Positions 25,203-34,020 of a DNA stretch of 40,229 nucleotides are shown here, one piece after another. Each line of letters starts with the position of its first letter. The first letter of the stretch is position 1. The translations under genes and the position numbers were made by a program. The stretch comes from Alphaproteobacteria bacterium (GTDB taxonomy: Bacteria; Pseudomonadota; Alphaproteobacteria; Rhizobiales; Xanthobacteraceae). Location: positions 1 through 40,229 of the forward strand of contig JAPLPD010000327.1 in the NCBI GenBank assembly GCA_026400395.1, written 5' to 3'. The notes beneath the pieces were generated by a model that worked only from the letters and a program-made list of their open reading frames with translations, was not told the origin of the DNA and searched no databases.

Positions 25203-25639
25203 TTCGCATCCTTGTCGGGCTGGAACATCAGGAGGTGCTCGCCATTGTCGAGCGGGTGCCAGTACGGCTTCACCTTCATGCCGACCTTCAACTCTTCTTG
25301 CGTGCAATGGATCAGATTGGCGATCACGTTGACGCCGACGTCGAGTGTGACGCTGGCCAGAACATAGGGCTCGGCGCCCTGGAACGCCGGCGTGCCGCGA
25401 TAAGCAATGGTGTAGGAGAACACCGTTCCCTTGCCCGAAACCTCACGCCACTCGATGTCGCGCCGCCGGCCGGTGAAGATGCTGACCGGGCGGGGGAAGT
25501 GCTGATACTTTTTCGCGGTCTTGCAGTACTGGATGACGAGCTTCTTTTCGCGCGTCGCATTCCAGAACGGCATCCCGAAGTCGTAGTGCTTGATGTCGCC
25601 GCGCTTGACGCCGAGCGTATCGTTCAGTGTGACAGCCAT
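25199..25639 (-). CDS. DUF35 OB-fold protein with degenerate zinc ribbon
   Basis: A 146-residue acyl-CoA-associated OB-fold protein. The family usually has an N-terminal rubredoxin-like zinc ribbon (CxxC...CxxC) and a C-terminal OB fold, and acts as an obligate partner of thiolase-like enzymes or hydratases. Here the first pair reads YCKTAKKYQHFPRP and the second has no cysteines (PVSIFTGRR), so only one of four ligands remains and zinc is not expected. The OB part keeps WREVSGKGTVFSYTIAYRG and PYVLASVTLD. It lies 14 bases after the thiolase gene, in keeping with a complex between the two, as in Ltp2-ChsH2 or archaeal thiolase-DUF35 pairs. Confidence 0.85.
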   Translation of the reverse strand: MAVTLNDTLGVKRGDIKHYDFGMPFWNATREKKLVIQYCKTAKKYQHFPRPVSIFTGRRRDIEWREVSGKGTVFSYTIAYRGTPAFQGAEPYVLASVTLDVGVNVIANLIHCTQEELKVGMKVKPYWHPLDNGEHLLMFQPDKDAK

Positions 25640-25653
25640 GATGCCCTCGATGC

Positions 25654-26691
25654 CTACTGGTTGGGGACGAGGCAAAGCGCTGCGCTCGTGCCCCAGTTGC
25701 GGCCGTAATTGATCCAGCCAATGCCGGTGACCAGGGCGTTGGTGGTGTCCTTGACCTGGCGCGGTCCGCCTTCGCCCATCAGTTGGCGCACCGCCTCGAT
25801 CAGGTTGTGCGAGGAGCAGGCCGCCTGGCCCGCCGAAATCTGTCCGCCGCCGGTGTTGAGCGGCAGCGTGCCGTTGTACGCGAGGTCGGTGTCGCAGACG
25901 AAGGCGATGCCTTCGCCAGGCTTGCACAAGCCGAACGCATCGAACTGGATGACGATGGCGATCAGCTCTGCGTAGCCGATGGGAATGACGCAGTTCTTCA
26001 GGCCTTTCTCCGCGGCCTTCTTCCGGCTGGTCAGGATCAGGCCCGCCGCGCCGTCGGCCAGCATCACGCAATCGAGCAGGCGGATCGGATCGGCGATCAT
26101 CCGCGAGTTCAAATAGTCTTCGACGGTGATCGGGACGCGCAGCTCTTCGCAGGCGTTTTCGTTCAGGATCGCATGGTTGCGCTGCGTGACTGCGAGTTTG
26201 CCGAGCACGCGGTAGTCGAGGCCGTACTTCGCCTCGTAGCTGCGGGAGAGCAGTCCGAACGCGCTGGGTGGCCCCAGCATGCCGTACGGGTCGGTCCAGT
26301 CGCGGCGATAGTTGCGGTCGTTGCGCCCGTTGTGTTCCCGCACATGGGTGTCGGAGAACAGGCACAACGCCACCTCGCACATCCCGGCATCGATCGCCGC
26401 CGCCGCCCGCGCGACCGCGCCGACCGACGAACAGCCGCCGGTGTGGACCTGTTCGCAGAAGCCCACTTCGAGGCCGAGCATATCGGCGGTGCTCTGCGCC
26501 CAGAACATGCTGGCGCCGCCGGTGCCGGTGAGCCCGGACATCACCAGCCCGTCGATTTCGGACTTGGAGAAGCCGGTCTTGTCGAGTAGCGACTCGAGAA
26601 TTTCACCGGCCAGAACCCAGACGTCCCGGTCGCTCTTCTTCATCACCTTGGTTTCGGCGTAGGCCACAATGGCGCTGTCGCGCAGACTCAT
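25654..26691 (-). CDS. Thiolase / lipid-transfer-type acyl-CoA C-acyltransferase or aldolase
   Basis: A 345-residue thiolase-superfamily enzyme of the SCP2/nonspecific-lipid-transfer branch. The nucleophile position is C87 in HTGGCSSVGAVARAA. The classic C-terminal GHPxGxxG is replaced by GGGQISAGQAACSSHNLIEAVRQL, as in the Ltp-like group. ATG 26691 follows GGGAG at good spacing; the same frame happens to be open upstream into the neighbouring broken hydratase gene, but that is not part of this protein. With the DUF35 partner it may carry out thiolytic or retro-aldol chain shortening. Which of the two it does cannot be settled from sequence. Confidence 0.87.
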   Translation of the reverse strand: MSLRDSAIVAYAETKVMKKSDRDVWVLAGEILESLLDKTGFSKSEIDGLVMSGLTGTGGASMFWAQSTADMLGLEVGFCEQVHTGGCSSVGAVARAAAAIDAGMCEVALCLFSDTHVREHNGRNDRNYRRDWTDPYGMLGPPSAFGLLSRSYEAKYGLDYRVLGKLAVTQRNHAILNENACEELRVPITVEDYLNSRMIADPIRLLDCVMLADGAAGLILTSRKKAAEKGLKNCVIPIGYAELIAIVIQFDAFGLCKPGEGIAFVCDTDLAYNGTLPLNTGGGQISAGQAACSSHNLIEAVRQLMGEGGPRQVKDTTNALVTGIGWINYGRNWGTSAALCLVPNQ

Positions 26692-26726
26692 CGTTTCACT
26701 CCCTTCGATCGTGTGCTTCGTGCGTC

Positions 26727-27495
26727 TCAGTCGGCGGGGCGCACGCGCGGTGCGGTCTTGTCGAGGAACTGGTTGAGCCGCTGGATCGACTCCGGGCTGC
26801 GGGTGTATTCCGCCACCATTCGCTCGAAGTAGAGACCGTCGTCGTAGTTCATGTCCTGCAGGCGCGGCAGGCTGTTGGTGATGGCGAAGTTGGAGAGTGG
26901 CGCGTTTTTGCAGATTTTCAACGCGAGTTCCTTCGCCTTGGCGATCTGCTGACCCTTCGGTACGACATATTGCACGATGCCGTAGCGCTCGGCTTCGTCT
27001 GCTTTCAGCACGCGGCCGGTCAGCATCATGTCCTGCATGCGGGCAAAGCCGATCAGCCGCGCCACGCGAACCGAGCCGCCGCCGCCGATGTTCGGGCAGG
27101 CCGAAGAACGTCGTCTCGTCGGCCACGCGAATGTGCGCCGCCGAGGCGGTCTCAAGTCCGCCGCCGAGCGTGGCGCCGTGAAGCGCCGCGATGAACGGGA
27201 TGTTGCCGCGCGCCATCGCCTCGAAATAGCTGTTGCGGTTGAATTGAAACGGCAGCCGTTCCGAACGGCCGGTCTTCCAGCTCTCGGCGGCCCAGCGCAG
27301 GTCGAGGCCGGCGCAGAAATTGTCGCCGTGGCCGAAGATGATGCCGCACTTGGCTTCTTCACCGGCGCGTTCGATCGCCGCGCGGAGCGCCTTCATCACG
27401 TCCGGGTTGAAGCAGTTGCGCTTGTCCGGACGGTTGAGGCCGACCATGGCGATCTCGCCATCCAGCTCATAGGTGACCACGTTCTCTTCGCTCAT
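26727..27495 (-). pseudogene. Enoyl-CoA hydratase broken by a frameshift
   Basis: A crotonase-family gene starting at ATG 27495 (GAGGAG upstream). The first frame carries the family N-terminal part: GLNRPDKRNCFNPDV, FCAGLDLRWAA, AALHGATLGGGLE and DETTFFGLPE. Just after FFGLPE, near 27095-27105, the reading frame is lost. The expected continuation IGGGGSVRVARLIGFARM to the C-terminal KTAPRVRPAD is found in another frame, ending at 26727. Relatives usually have about seven residues between LPE and the GGGG run; here only four bases remain, consistent with a 17-base deletion (inferred from the family pattern). It could also be a sequencing artefact in a GC-rich repeat of GGC codons. Neighbouring genes are intact. 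Confidence 0.82.
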
Positions 27496-27509
27496 AAATC
27501 GCTCCTCAT

Positions 27510-28700
27510 TTAACGGGGCAAATCCAGCCCCCGCTGCGCGATGACATTTCGCTGGATTTCGCTGGTGCCGCCGCCGATCATGCCCATGATCGAATGGCGA
27601 AGCACCTGTTCCATTTCGCCGCCGACCGGCGCGGCCTCGGATTCCTCGGACAACAGACCGCCGGTGCCGAGTATATCGAGCGCGGCTTGGCCAAGACGCT
27701 CCTGCAACTCGCTGGAAAACACCTTGCCCATAGCCGCTTCGTGCAGCGGTACCCGGCCTTGCTCGACCAGCCGCGAGTTCCGCATCTGGAACTGGCGGGC
27801 AACCTCGATGTCAGCCGCCAGCGCGCCGATGCGGTCGCGGATCACCGGATCGTTTTTCAAAGCCTTGCCCCCCACCACGGCAGTCTTCAGGTATTCGGTG
27901 AGATGGTCAAACGTGCGTTCGATACCCGCCATGCGGGTGCCGCCGATCATGACACGCTCGGCGGCCAGCGCGTCGGTGATGACCTTCCAGCCGTTGTTGA
28001 CCGCGCCGACCATGTTTTTCGCCGGCACTCGGACGTTGTCGTAGAATTGCGCGCTGAAGGTCTTGCCGTAGAGCGCCAGACTTGGCCGGATGGTGATGCC
28101 GGTCGAGCGCAGATCGACCATCAGCACGCTGATGCCGGCGTGCTTCTTGGCCTCGGTGTCGGTTCGCACCGCGAGCCACATCCATTCCGCTTTGTCGCCG
28201 CCGGTGGACCACAGCTTCTGGCCGTTGACGACCCAATCGTCGCCGTCGCGGACGGCGCGGGTGCGCAGCGCAGCGAGGTCGGAACCCGCCTCCGGTTCAC
28301 TGTAGCCCAGTGCGAAGCTGCGCTCGCCGCCGCGGATCGCGGATAGCCATTCAGCCTGCTGCTCTTGGGTGCCATGCTTGAACAGCGCCTGCGCAACGAT
28401 CGACTCGCCTGTGTTGTGCGCCTGGATGGGCACGCCGGCGTTCGCCAGCTCGGTGATGAAGGCGATCTGCTCGGTCGCGCTGCGGCCCTGGCCGCCGAAC
28501 TCCTTAGGCCACCCGACGCCGATCCAGCCGTCGCGACCCATCTGCCTGGAGAACTCCGGATCCCAGCCGCGCTCCTTGAACGGCTTTTGGCGATGCGCGG
28601 AGCGCTTCTCCGGGGTCCAGTGCCTGGCGAGCCAGTCGCGAACCTCTTGGCGGAACGCATTGGCGGCCGGGCCCATGTCCTGAGCGGGGAGGGTGGTCAT
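27510..28700 (-). CDS. Acyl-CoA dehydrogenase, larger partner of a pair
   Basis: A 396-residue FAD acyl-CoA dehydrogenase. WPKEFGGQGRSATEQ, GYSEPEAGSDLAALRT and WVVNGQKLWSTGGDKAEW are the standard flavin and substrate motifs. The C-terminus reads GMIGGGTSEIQRNVIAQRG, with glycine rather than glutamate before the GTSEIQ motif, so the catalytic base must be elsewhere (a helix-G glutamate in AERVMIGG is a candidate). Its ATG overlaps the preceding dehydrogenase stop (ATGA). Adjacent, coupled and unequal dehydrogenases of this kind form heterotetramers in steroid side-chain degradation (FadE28-FadE29/ChsE type), which I propose here. Confidence 0.9.
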   Translation of the reverse strand: MTTLPAQDMGPAANAFRQEVRDWLARHWTPEKRSAHRQKPFKERGWDPEFSRQMGRDGWIGVGWPKEFGGQGRSATEQIAFITELANAGVPIQAHNTGESIVAQALFKHGTQEQQAEWLSAIRGGERSFALGYSEPEAGSDLAALRTRAVRDGDDWVVNGQKLWSTGGDKAEWMWLAVRTDTEAKKHAGISVLMVDLRSTGITIRPSLALYGKTFSAQFYDNVRVPAKNMVGAVNNGWKVITDALAAERVMIGGTRMAGIERTFDHLTEYLKTAVVGGKALKNDPVIRDRIGALAADIEVARQFQMRNSRLVEQGRVPLHEAAMGKVFSSELQERLGQAALDILGTGGLLSEESEAAPVGGEMEQVLRHSIMGMIGGGTSEIQRNVIAQRGLDLPR

Positions 28701-29785
28701 GCGGCCGGCCCGAGCACATAGTCGGCAAGGGCGGCGCGGGCGCGCGACACGCCGCCGAACCGGGCGAGATCGGCGTGGACCCGGCGGAAGTGCCGCGGTG
28801 CTTCGTGCTCTTCCGCGTAGCCGAGGGCGCCGAGCGCGCGGTGCGTCTCGATCGACACCGTGCGCAACGCCGGGCCGGCGAAGGCCAACGCCGATGCCGC
28901 GAACACGCGCCAGTCGGGATTGCCGCTGTCCCGCGCATCCGCGGCGGCCTCGAGCGTGAGCCGCGCGCCATCGAGGCGGGTCAGGCCATCGGCAAGCTTG
29001 TGCTGGATGGCCTGGAACTGTCCGATAAGTTGGCCGAACTGCTTTCGCATCTTCGCGTTCTTGACCGCCATCTCGAAGCCGCGCTCCGCCGCGCCGAGCG
29101 CGCGTGCCGCGCAGCCGAGCCGGGCCACCGTGGCGATGTCGGCCAGCGCCTCGCCCGCAATCTCCACCGGCACGGCCGGTGTGTTGTCGAAGGACAGTTC
29201 AGCGAGCGGCGGCACGGCGAGGCCCGGCGTCGGCTTGATCGTCAAACCGGTGGCGCCGGTTGCCACGATTGCAACGCTGGCGGGCGCGGCGGTGCAGACA
29301 AGAAGGTGGGTCGCGGTTTGCGCGCTCTCCACGAAGGCAATCGTGCCCGACAGCATCCCGTCGCGCATCGCGGCCTGACCCGCCGCCGGGTCGCCGTCGA
29401 ATGTGCCGAGCGCCAGTGCGATCGTCGCGGTGCCCCGGTGCAGGTCGTCGAGCAGCGCGCGCGTTTCGTTCGATCGGCACGCTGCCAGCGCGAGATTGGC
29501 GGCCACCGCGCCGAGCAGCGGTGCGGGACACGCGGCCCGACCCAGTTCCTCGAACACCAGCAGGGTCTCTCGCAGGCCCAGTTCCTCGGTGTCGCCGCCG
29601 AGCGAAGCCAGGCCCTGGCCGGCCAATCCCCACCAGATCGCCAATAGGGCCTCGGCGTTGTGCGAACGTTCGACCGCGCCGTCGGCCGGCCAGTGCCGGC
29701 CCAAAAAATCGCGCACCGAATCGCGCAGCAGCGCGCGGTCGGTGTCCGACAGAGCCGCTGCTGGGGGGACGCTCAAGTTGTTCAT
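28697..29785 (-). CDS. Acyl-CoA dehydrogenase, smaller divergent partner
   Basis: A 362-residue, Ala-rich and divergent acyl-CoA dehydrogenase-like protein. The N-terminal helical domain (LRDSVRDFLGRHW, LVFEELGRAACPAPLLG) and the C-terminal helices (MAVKNAKMRKQFGQLIGQFQAIQHKLAD, split by no gap) are recognisable. The middle FAD/substrate loop (SEPxAGSD) and the C-terminal EG or GTSEIQ motif are missing. It probably contributes to FAD binding or structure in a heteromer with the next gene, to which it is coupled by an ATGA overlap. ATG 29785 is used; a TTG at 29800 is possible. It heads the operon running to 22109. Confidence 0.85.
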   Translation of the reverse strand: MNNLSVPPAAALSDTDRALLRDSVRDFLGRHWPADGAVERSHNAEALLAIWWGLAGQGLASLGGDTEELGLRETLLVFEELGRAACPAPLLGAVAANLALAACRSNETRALLDDLHRGTATIALALGTFDGDPAAGQAAMRDGMLSGTIAFVESAQTATHLLVCTAAPASVAIVATGATGLTIKPTPGLAVPPLAELSFDNTPAVPVEIAGEALADIATVARLGCAARALGAAERGFEMAVKNAKMRKQFGQLIGQFQAIQHKLADGLTRLDGARLTLEAAADARDSGNPDWRVFAASALAFAGPALRTVSIETHRALGALGYAEEHEAPRHFRRVHADLARFGGVSRARAALADYVLGPAA

Positions 29786-29972
29786 GGATACGCGACGCAA
29801 ACCCGTTGGCCGGGGATTTATGACGGCGCAGTGTGCGCGGAGACCGGCTTCCGTTTCAAGTTCCAGCCTATGCGATCACGTGGCGCTGCATCCAGGCGTG
29901 TGCATGGCTGGCTGATTTCGCCTCATCCGTGCGGTCGAACCAATCGGCTGTTCCCTCGCCCCGATTGAGGGC

Positions 29973-30539
29973 ATGATGGAGCCAAGCGCGGGTGACACGC
30001 CGCTCAGGGGGGAAGTTTCGGTGATCGACAAGGCTTTGGACCGGATGGCGCGAGTGATCGAACTCGCGCTGGCGCTGGCTTTCATCATGGCCGTTCTGCT
30101 CAACTTCGGTAACGTGGTGGGCCGCTACCTGTTCGGCGCCTCACTGCTTGCCTCCGACGAGGTGCAGGTCTTCATCATGGTTGCGATGACGTTTCTCGGC
30201 GCCGTGGTTGTGACGCGCCGAAACGCGCATCTGCGTATGGATGTGCTGGTCCAATTGATGCCGGCACCGGTGCGTCTCGCGCTGCGGATCGCCGAGCAGT
30301 TGTTGCTGCTCGCGTTGGCGGGCTTCGTCCTCTCGCAATCCTATTTCTACGCCTCGCAGATGTTGCGGATCGGGCGCACCAGCGACATGGCCGGCGTGCC
30401 GATGTGGATTCCGCACGGCGCCGTGGCGCTCGGATTTGCGCTGATCGTCATTCTGGCGGCCTGGCGGCTGGTCACCGTGACGACTCGGGGGTTGGACGAG
30501 GGGACGGCGGAGCCCGCCGGTGGCGAGGTGCGCGAATGA
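29973..30539 (+). CDS. TRAP transporter small permease (DctQ-type)
   Basis: A 188-residue four-helix membrane protein of the TRAP DctQ family, which links the periplasmic receptor to the large permease. GRYLFGASLLASDEVQVFIMVAMTFLGA and RRNAHLRMDVLVQ are typical. The start is uncertain: ATGs at 29973 and 29976 follow GAGG, and a GTG at 30021 follows GGGGGGAAG. Its stop overlaps the large permease start (ATGA). The gene is divergent from the acyl-CoA dehydrogenase operon, across about 187 bases in which I see no clear regulatory motif. Confidence 0.88.
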   Translation: MMEPSAGDTPLRGEVSVIDKALDRMARVIELALALAFIMAVLLNFGNVVGRYLFGASLLASDEVQVFIMVAMTFLGAVVVTRRNAHLRMDVLVQLMPAPVRLALRIAEQLLLLALAGFVLSQSYFYASQMLRIGRTSDMAGVPMWIPHGAVALGFALIVILAAWRLVTVTTRGLDEGTAEPAGGEVRE

Positions 30540-31816
30540 CATTCGCCCTGTTCGTCGTGCCGGTTGCGCTTCTGCTGCTCGGCTTTCCTATATTCATGGT
30601 GCTGCTGACCGGCGTCACCGTGGCGCTGGTATTCTTCATGCACGTGCCCCTGGTGGTGGTCCACCAGAACCTGTTCGGCTCCGTCAACGCGACCCCGCTG
30701 CTGGCGGTGCCGTTCTTCATCTATGCCGGCGAACTGATGGGACGCGGCAGCGTCGCGCAGCGGCTGGTCGATTTTGTCCAGGGCGGTGTCGGCACGGTGC
30801 GCGGCAGTCTCGGCGTCACGGCGGTCGGCACCTCGGCCATCTTCGGCGCGATCTCCGGCGCGAGTGCGGCGACCGTCGCCACCATCGGCAAGGTGATGGT
30901 GCCGGCGATGCGGCGCGCCGGTTATCCGGAAACGTTCACCGCCGGACTGATCACCTCGGTCGGCGCCATCGACGTGATCATCCCGCCCAGCATCCCGATG
31001 ATCGTGTATGGCGCGGCGGCGGAGGAATCCGTGGCGCGACTCTATGCGGCCGGTGTCATTCCCGGGCTCATGATCGCGGGGATGATCGCGGCCTATGTCA
31101 TGTGGCGGGCGCGGCGAGGAAATTTCGGCGCCGGGGAGTCGTTCGACCGCAAGCGCTTCCTGCATGCCGCCGGCCGGAGCTTGTGGGCGCTCGGCGCACC
31201 GGTGATCATTCTCGGCGGAATCTACGGCGGCGTGTTCTCGCCGACCGAGGCCGCGGCGGTCGCCTGCGTCTATGCGGGCCTTGTCACCACACTGGTGTTC
31301 CGCGAACTTGGAGCGCGCGACATCATCGAGGCCGCTGCCTCGACGGTGCTGTTCACCGGCCAGATTCTCATCATCGTGGCCTGTGCCGGGGTGTTTGCCT
31401 GGCTGCTGACGGTGAATCAGGTTCCGGCGACCATCACGGCGTGGCTGCAGTCGCTCAATGTATCGGCATGGATGCTGCTGCTGGCGATCAACGTCCTGCT
31501 GCTGCTGGTCGGCTGCTTCCTCGATCCGCTGTCGGCGATCCTGCTGCTCAGTCCGCTTCTAGTGCCGATGGTGAAGGCGGTTGGAATCGACACCGTGCAC
31601 TTCGGCATTGTGGTCACGGTCAATCTGGCGATCGGGCTGTTCCATCCGCCGTTCGGGATCAATATTTTCGTGGCGCAATCGGTGCTTGGGCTCAAGCTCG
31701 AGACGATCTATCGCGGGATCATACCCTTCGTGATAATCTATCTCATCGCATTGGGGCTGATCACTTACATCCCGGAGATATCGCTGGTCGGGGTGAAATA
31801 TCTGCTCGCCAAATAG
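30536..31816 (+). CDS. TRAP transporter large permease (DctM-type)
   Basis: A 426-residue, roughly twelve-helix permease of the TRAP family that couples solute import to a sodium or proton gradient. ATPLLAVPFFIYAGELMGRG, GAISGASAATVATIG and IDVIIPPSIPMIVYG are hallmark motifs, and GLFHPPFGINIFVAQS near the C-terminus completes the second half. ATG 30536 overlaps the small permease stop. Followed after 58 bases by the receptor gene. Confidence 0.93.
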   Translation: MTFALFVVPVALLLLGFPIFMVLLTGVTVALVFFMHVPLVVVHQNLFGSVNATPLLAVPFFIYAGELMGRGSVAQRLVDFVQGGVGTVRGSLGVTAVGTSAIFGAISGASAATVATIGKVMVPAMRRAGYPETFTAGLITSVGAIDVIIPPSIPMIVYGAAAEESVARLYAAGVIPGLMIAGMIAAYVMWRARRGNFGAGESFDRKRFLHAAGRSLWALGAPVIILGGIYGGVFSPTEAAAVACVYAGLVTTLVFRELGARDIIEAAASTVLFTGQILIIVACAGVFAWLLTVNQVPATITAWLQSLNVSAWMLLLAINVLLLLVGCFLDPLSAILLLSPLLVPMVKAVGIDTVHFGIVVTVNLAIGLFHPPFGINIFVAQSVLGLKLETIYRGIIPFVIIYLIALGLITYIPEISLVGVKYLLAK

Positions 31817-31874
31817 CTCGGCAAATAACCCGCCAGGTTAAGACGGCGGCGAAAAAACCTCAGGGAGGAAATCG

Positions 31875-32885
31875 ATGAACGCAATGTCCAAACGACTCGC
31901 CATCGCTGGTATCGCCGCAGCGGGCGTGTTTGCCGCGTTGCCGGCCGGCGCGCAGCAATTCACCATGAAGCTGTCGGCTCCGACCATCAACGACGTCACC
32001 CACGAATACTTTAAGCGGATGAAAGCCGGGATCGAGCAGCGCTCCGGCGGCAAGATCAAGGTCGAAATTTATCCCGCCAACCAGCTCGGCCAGCTTCCCG
32101 CCGTGGTCGAAGGCGTGGCGCTCGGCACAATTGAAGCCGCCAGCGCGGCCAACGGCTTCTGGATCAGCCTCGAACCGCGCTTCCAGGTGCTCGACGCGCC
32201 GGGCCTGTTCGACAGCGTTCCGCACGGCTTCAAGGTGCTGAACGATCCGGCGATCCGCGCGCGGCTTGCCGCCTGGGGCACCGACAAGGGCATCGAGATG
32301 CTCGCGCCGAGCCTCTACAGCCCGCTGATGCTGTTGAGCCACAAGCCGATCCGCGCGGTGGCCGATTTCCAGGGACAGAAGATCCGCACCCAGGGCGGCG
32401 CGCCGATCCAGGTCGATCCGCTGAAGAAACTCGGCGTCCTCCCAGTCTCCCTGCCGCTCGGCGAAGCCCTGCCGGCCATGCAGAACAAGACCATCGACGG
32501 CATGGTGGGAGCAGCCGCGCCATACGTGGCCTTCAAATATTACGACATCGCCAAGCCGATGACCTACTTGCCGGCGACGTTGTTCGCCGCGCCAATTGTC
32601 GCCAATCGTCAATGGCTGAAGTCGCTCGGGCCCGAGCTTGAGAAGATCGTTCGCGAGGAGTCTCTCAAGGCGGAAGATGCATTCGGCGACTGGGTGATGC
32701 AGGACATCAAGAACAAGGAAGAAATCTGGAAGAAGAGCGGCGGTGAGATCATCACCATGTCGCCGGAGGAATCCAAGAAGTACGTCGATACGGTGTCGCC
32801 GGTCGCCGCGGCGATCCTGGCTGCCAATCCCAAGGTCAAGGACGACTACGACGCGCTGCTCGCGGCGGCGAAGAAGTATCGGTAG
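31875..32885 (+). CDS. TRAP transporter substrate-binding protein (DctP-type)
   Basis: A 336-residue periplasmic receptor. ATG 31875 follows GGAGGAA; a signal peptide (RLAIAGIAAAGVFAALPAGAQQ) precedes the mature protein. KIKVEIYPANQLGQ, DFQGQKIRTQGGAP (the arginine that usually clamps the substrate carboxylate) and ALPAMQNKTIDGMVG are DctP-family signatures. It completes a Q-M-P TRAP operon. The substrate is probably an organic acid; the LLM monooxygenase next door suggests an aromatic or branched acid, but this is inference. Confidence 0.92.
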   Translation: MNAMSKRLAIAGIAAAGVFAALPAGAQQFTMKLSAPTINDVTHEYFKRMKAGIEQRSGGKIKVEIYPANQLGQLPAVVEGVALGTIEAASAANGFWISLEPRFQVLDAPGLFDSVPHGFKVLNDPAIRARLAAWGTDKGIEMLAPSLYSPLMLLSHKPIRAVADFQGQKIRTQGGAPIQVDPLKKLGVLPVSLPLGEALPAMQNKTIDGMVGAAAPYVAFKYYDIAKPMTYLPATLFAAPIVANRQWLKSLGPELEKIVREESLKAEDAFGDWVMQDIKNKEEIWKKSGGEIITMSPEESKKYVDTVSPVAAAILAANPKVKDDYDALLAAAKKYR

Positions 32886-32907
32886 CCCGCTCGGTTACGT
32901 CCTCCGG

Positions 32908-32925
32908 CGCCGCCATAGGGCGGCG
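32908..32925. terminator. Hairpin between TRAP receptor and LLM genes
   Basis: CGCCGCC, loop ATAG, GGCGGCG: a 7-base-pair GC stem in the 76-base gap after the receptor. Without a T-run it probably protects or attenuates the upstream transcript (high receptor, lower LLM expression) rather than fully ending it. Confidence 0.35.
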
Positions 32926-32961
32926 GCCGGCGGGCGAACTCAAACCGCCGGGGGCGCGCCT

Positions 32962-34020
32962 ATGAAATTCGGGCTGTTTTATCTGCCGACCTATCTGCCT
33001 GCCGTGCGTGACGTGCAGACGCACTATCGCGGCATCATTGAGCAGGTCGAATTCGCCGACCGCGTCGGCATCGACTACGCCTGGATCGTCGAGCACCACT
33101 TCGTCCGTCATGGCGGGATGTTTCCGTCGAACTTCTCGTTTCTCTCCTACCTTGCGGCGCGCACCGAGCGCATCCGCCTCGGCACCGGCGCGACGGTTCT
33201 GCCGCTGAACGATCCGGTTCGCGTCGCCGAGCAGGCGGCGACGCTCGATCAACTGTCGCGCGGGCGATTTGATTTCGGCGTCGGCCGCGGCTTCATTCGC
33301 GACGAGTTCGATATTTTCGGCGTTGATATGAAGGAGAGCCGCGAGCGGGTCGAGGAGGGCGTCGAACTGGTCAGGCAGGCCTGGACCGCGCCGACGATGG
33401 AGTTCAAAAGCAAATTTCGGCCGCCGCTATCGGGCATGCCGCTTTTGCCGCCGGTCTATCAGAAGCCGCATCCGCCGATCTGGGTCGCCTGCCTGATGTC
33501 GCCGGAGAGCTTTGAGTGGACGGCACAGGAGGGCCACAACCTGCTCTATGTCGCCTATCACGTCGATCACCCGATCGCGGTCGAGCGGATCGGCTGGTAT
33601 CGCGAGGCGCTGAAGAAGAACGGCCGCCGCGTGGAGGACCACGAGGTGTGCTGCGTCTATCACGCGCATTTCCTTGAGAGCGACGATGACGACCGGCTGC
33701 AGCGGATGGTGCATACTCCGATGGCCGAATACGCTGCTGCCGGAATCGAGGCGGCGCGCAAGCCGCCCGATCCGACCGCATACAAGGGCTATGAGCGCCG
33801 GGAAGAGGGGCAGCGGAATTTCGGCTTCGAGACCTACTATCCGGGCCGGGTCGTGATGGGCGGCCCCAAGCAGGCCATTGCGCGCATTCACGTGCTCCGC
33901 CACGCCGGCATCACCCAGGTCGGACTGCTGGTCGATTTCGGTTCGCTGCCGCAGGAGGAGATCATGCGGTCGCTGCGAATCTTCGCGGAAGAGATTCTGC
34001 CGCACGTCCGCGACCTGTGA
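32962..34020 (+). CDS. LLM-class flavin-dependent monooxygenase
   Basis: A 352-residue luciferase-like oxidoreductase, distinct from the one at 16347-17402. It begins KFGLFYLPTYLPAVRD; AWIVEHHFVRHGGMFPS, RIRLGTGATVLPLNDPVRVAEQ and RFDFGVGRGFIRDEFDIFG are the family landmarks. ATG 32962 places the first strand at the N-terminus. Its place behind a TRAP receptor suggests that the imported compound is its substrate, or gives rise to it. No flavin reductase is seen nearby. Confidence 0.88.
   Translation: MKFGLFYLPTYLPAVRDVQTHYRGIIEQVEFADRVGIDYAWIVEHHFVRHGGMFPSNFSFLSYLAARTERIRLGTGATVLPLNDPVRVAEQAATLDQLSRGRFDFGVGRGFIRDEFDIFGVDMKESRERVEEGVELVRQAWTAPTMEFKSKFRPPLSGMPLLPPVYQKPHPPIWVACLMSPESFEWTAQEGHNLLYVAYHVDHPIAVERIGWYREALKKNGRRVEDHEVCCVYHAHFLESDDDDRLQRMVHTPMAEYAAAGIEAARKPPDPTAYKGYERREEGQRNFGFETYYPGRVVMGGPKQAIARIHVLRHAGITQVGLLVDFGSLPQEEIMRSLRIFAEEILPHVRDL

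Noticed and set aside
25654-27495. One continuous minus-strand frame joining the hydratase N-terminus to the thiolase
   Set aside because: It arises because the frameshifted hydratase falls into the thiolase frame. The thiolase has its own ATG and ribosome-binding site at 26691, and the true hydratase C-terminus lies in another frame.
29826-29838. Small palindrome GCGCA-GTG-TGCGC in the acyl-CoA dehydrogenase/TRAP divergent region
   Set aside because: Short, GC-rich and without a second copy; expected by chance at this base composition.
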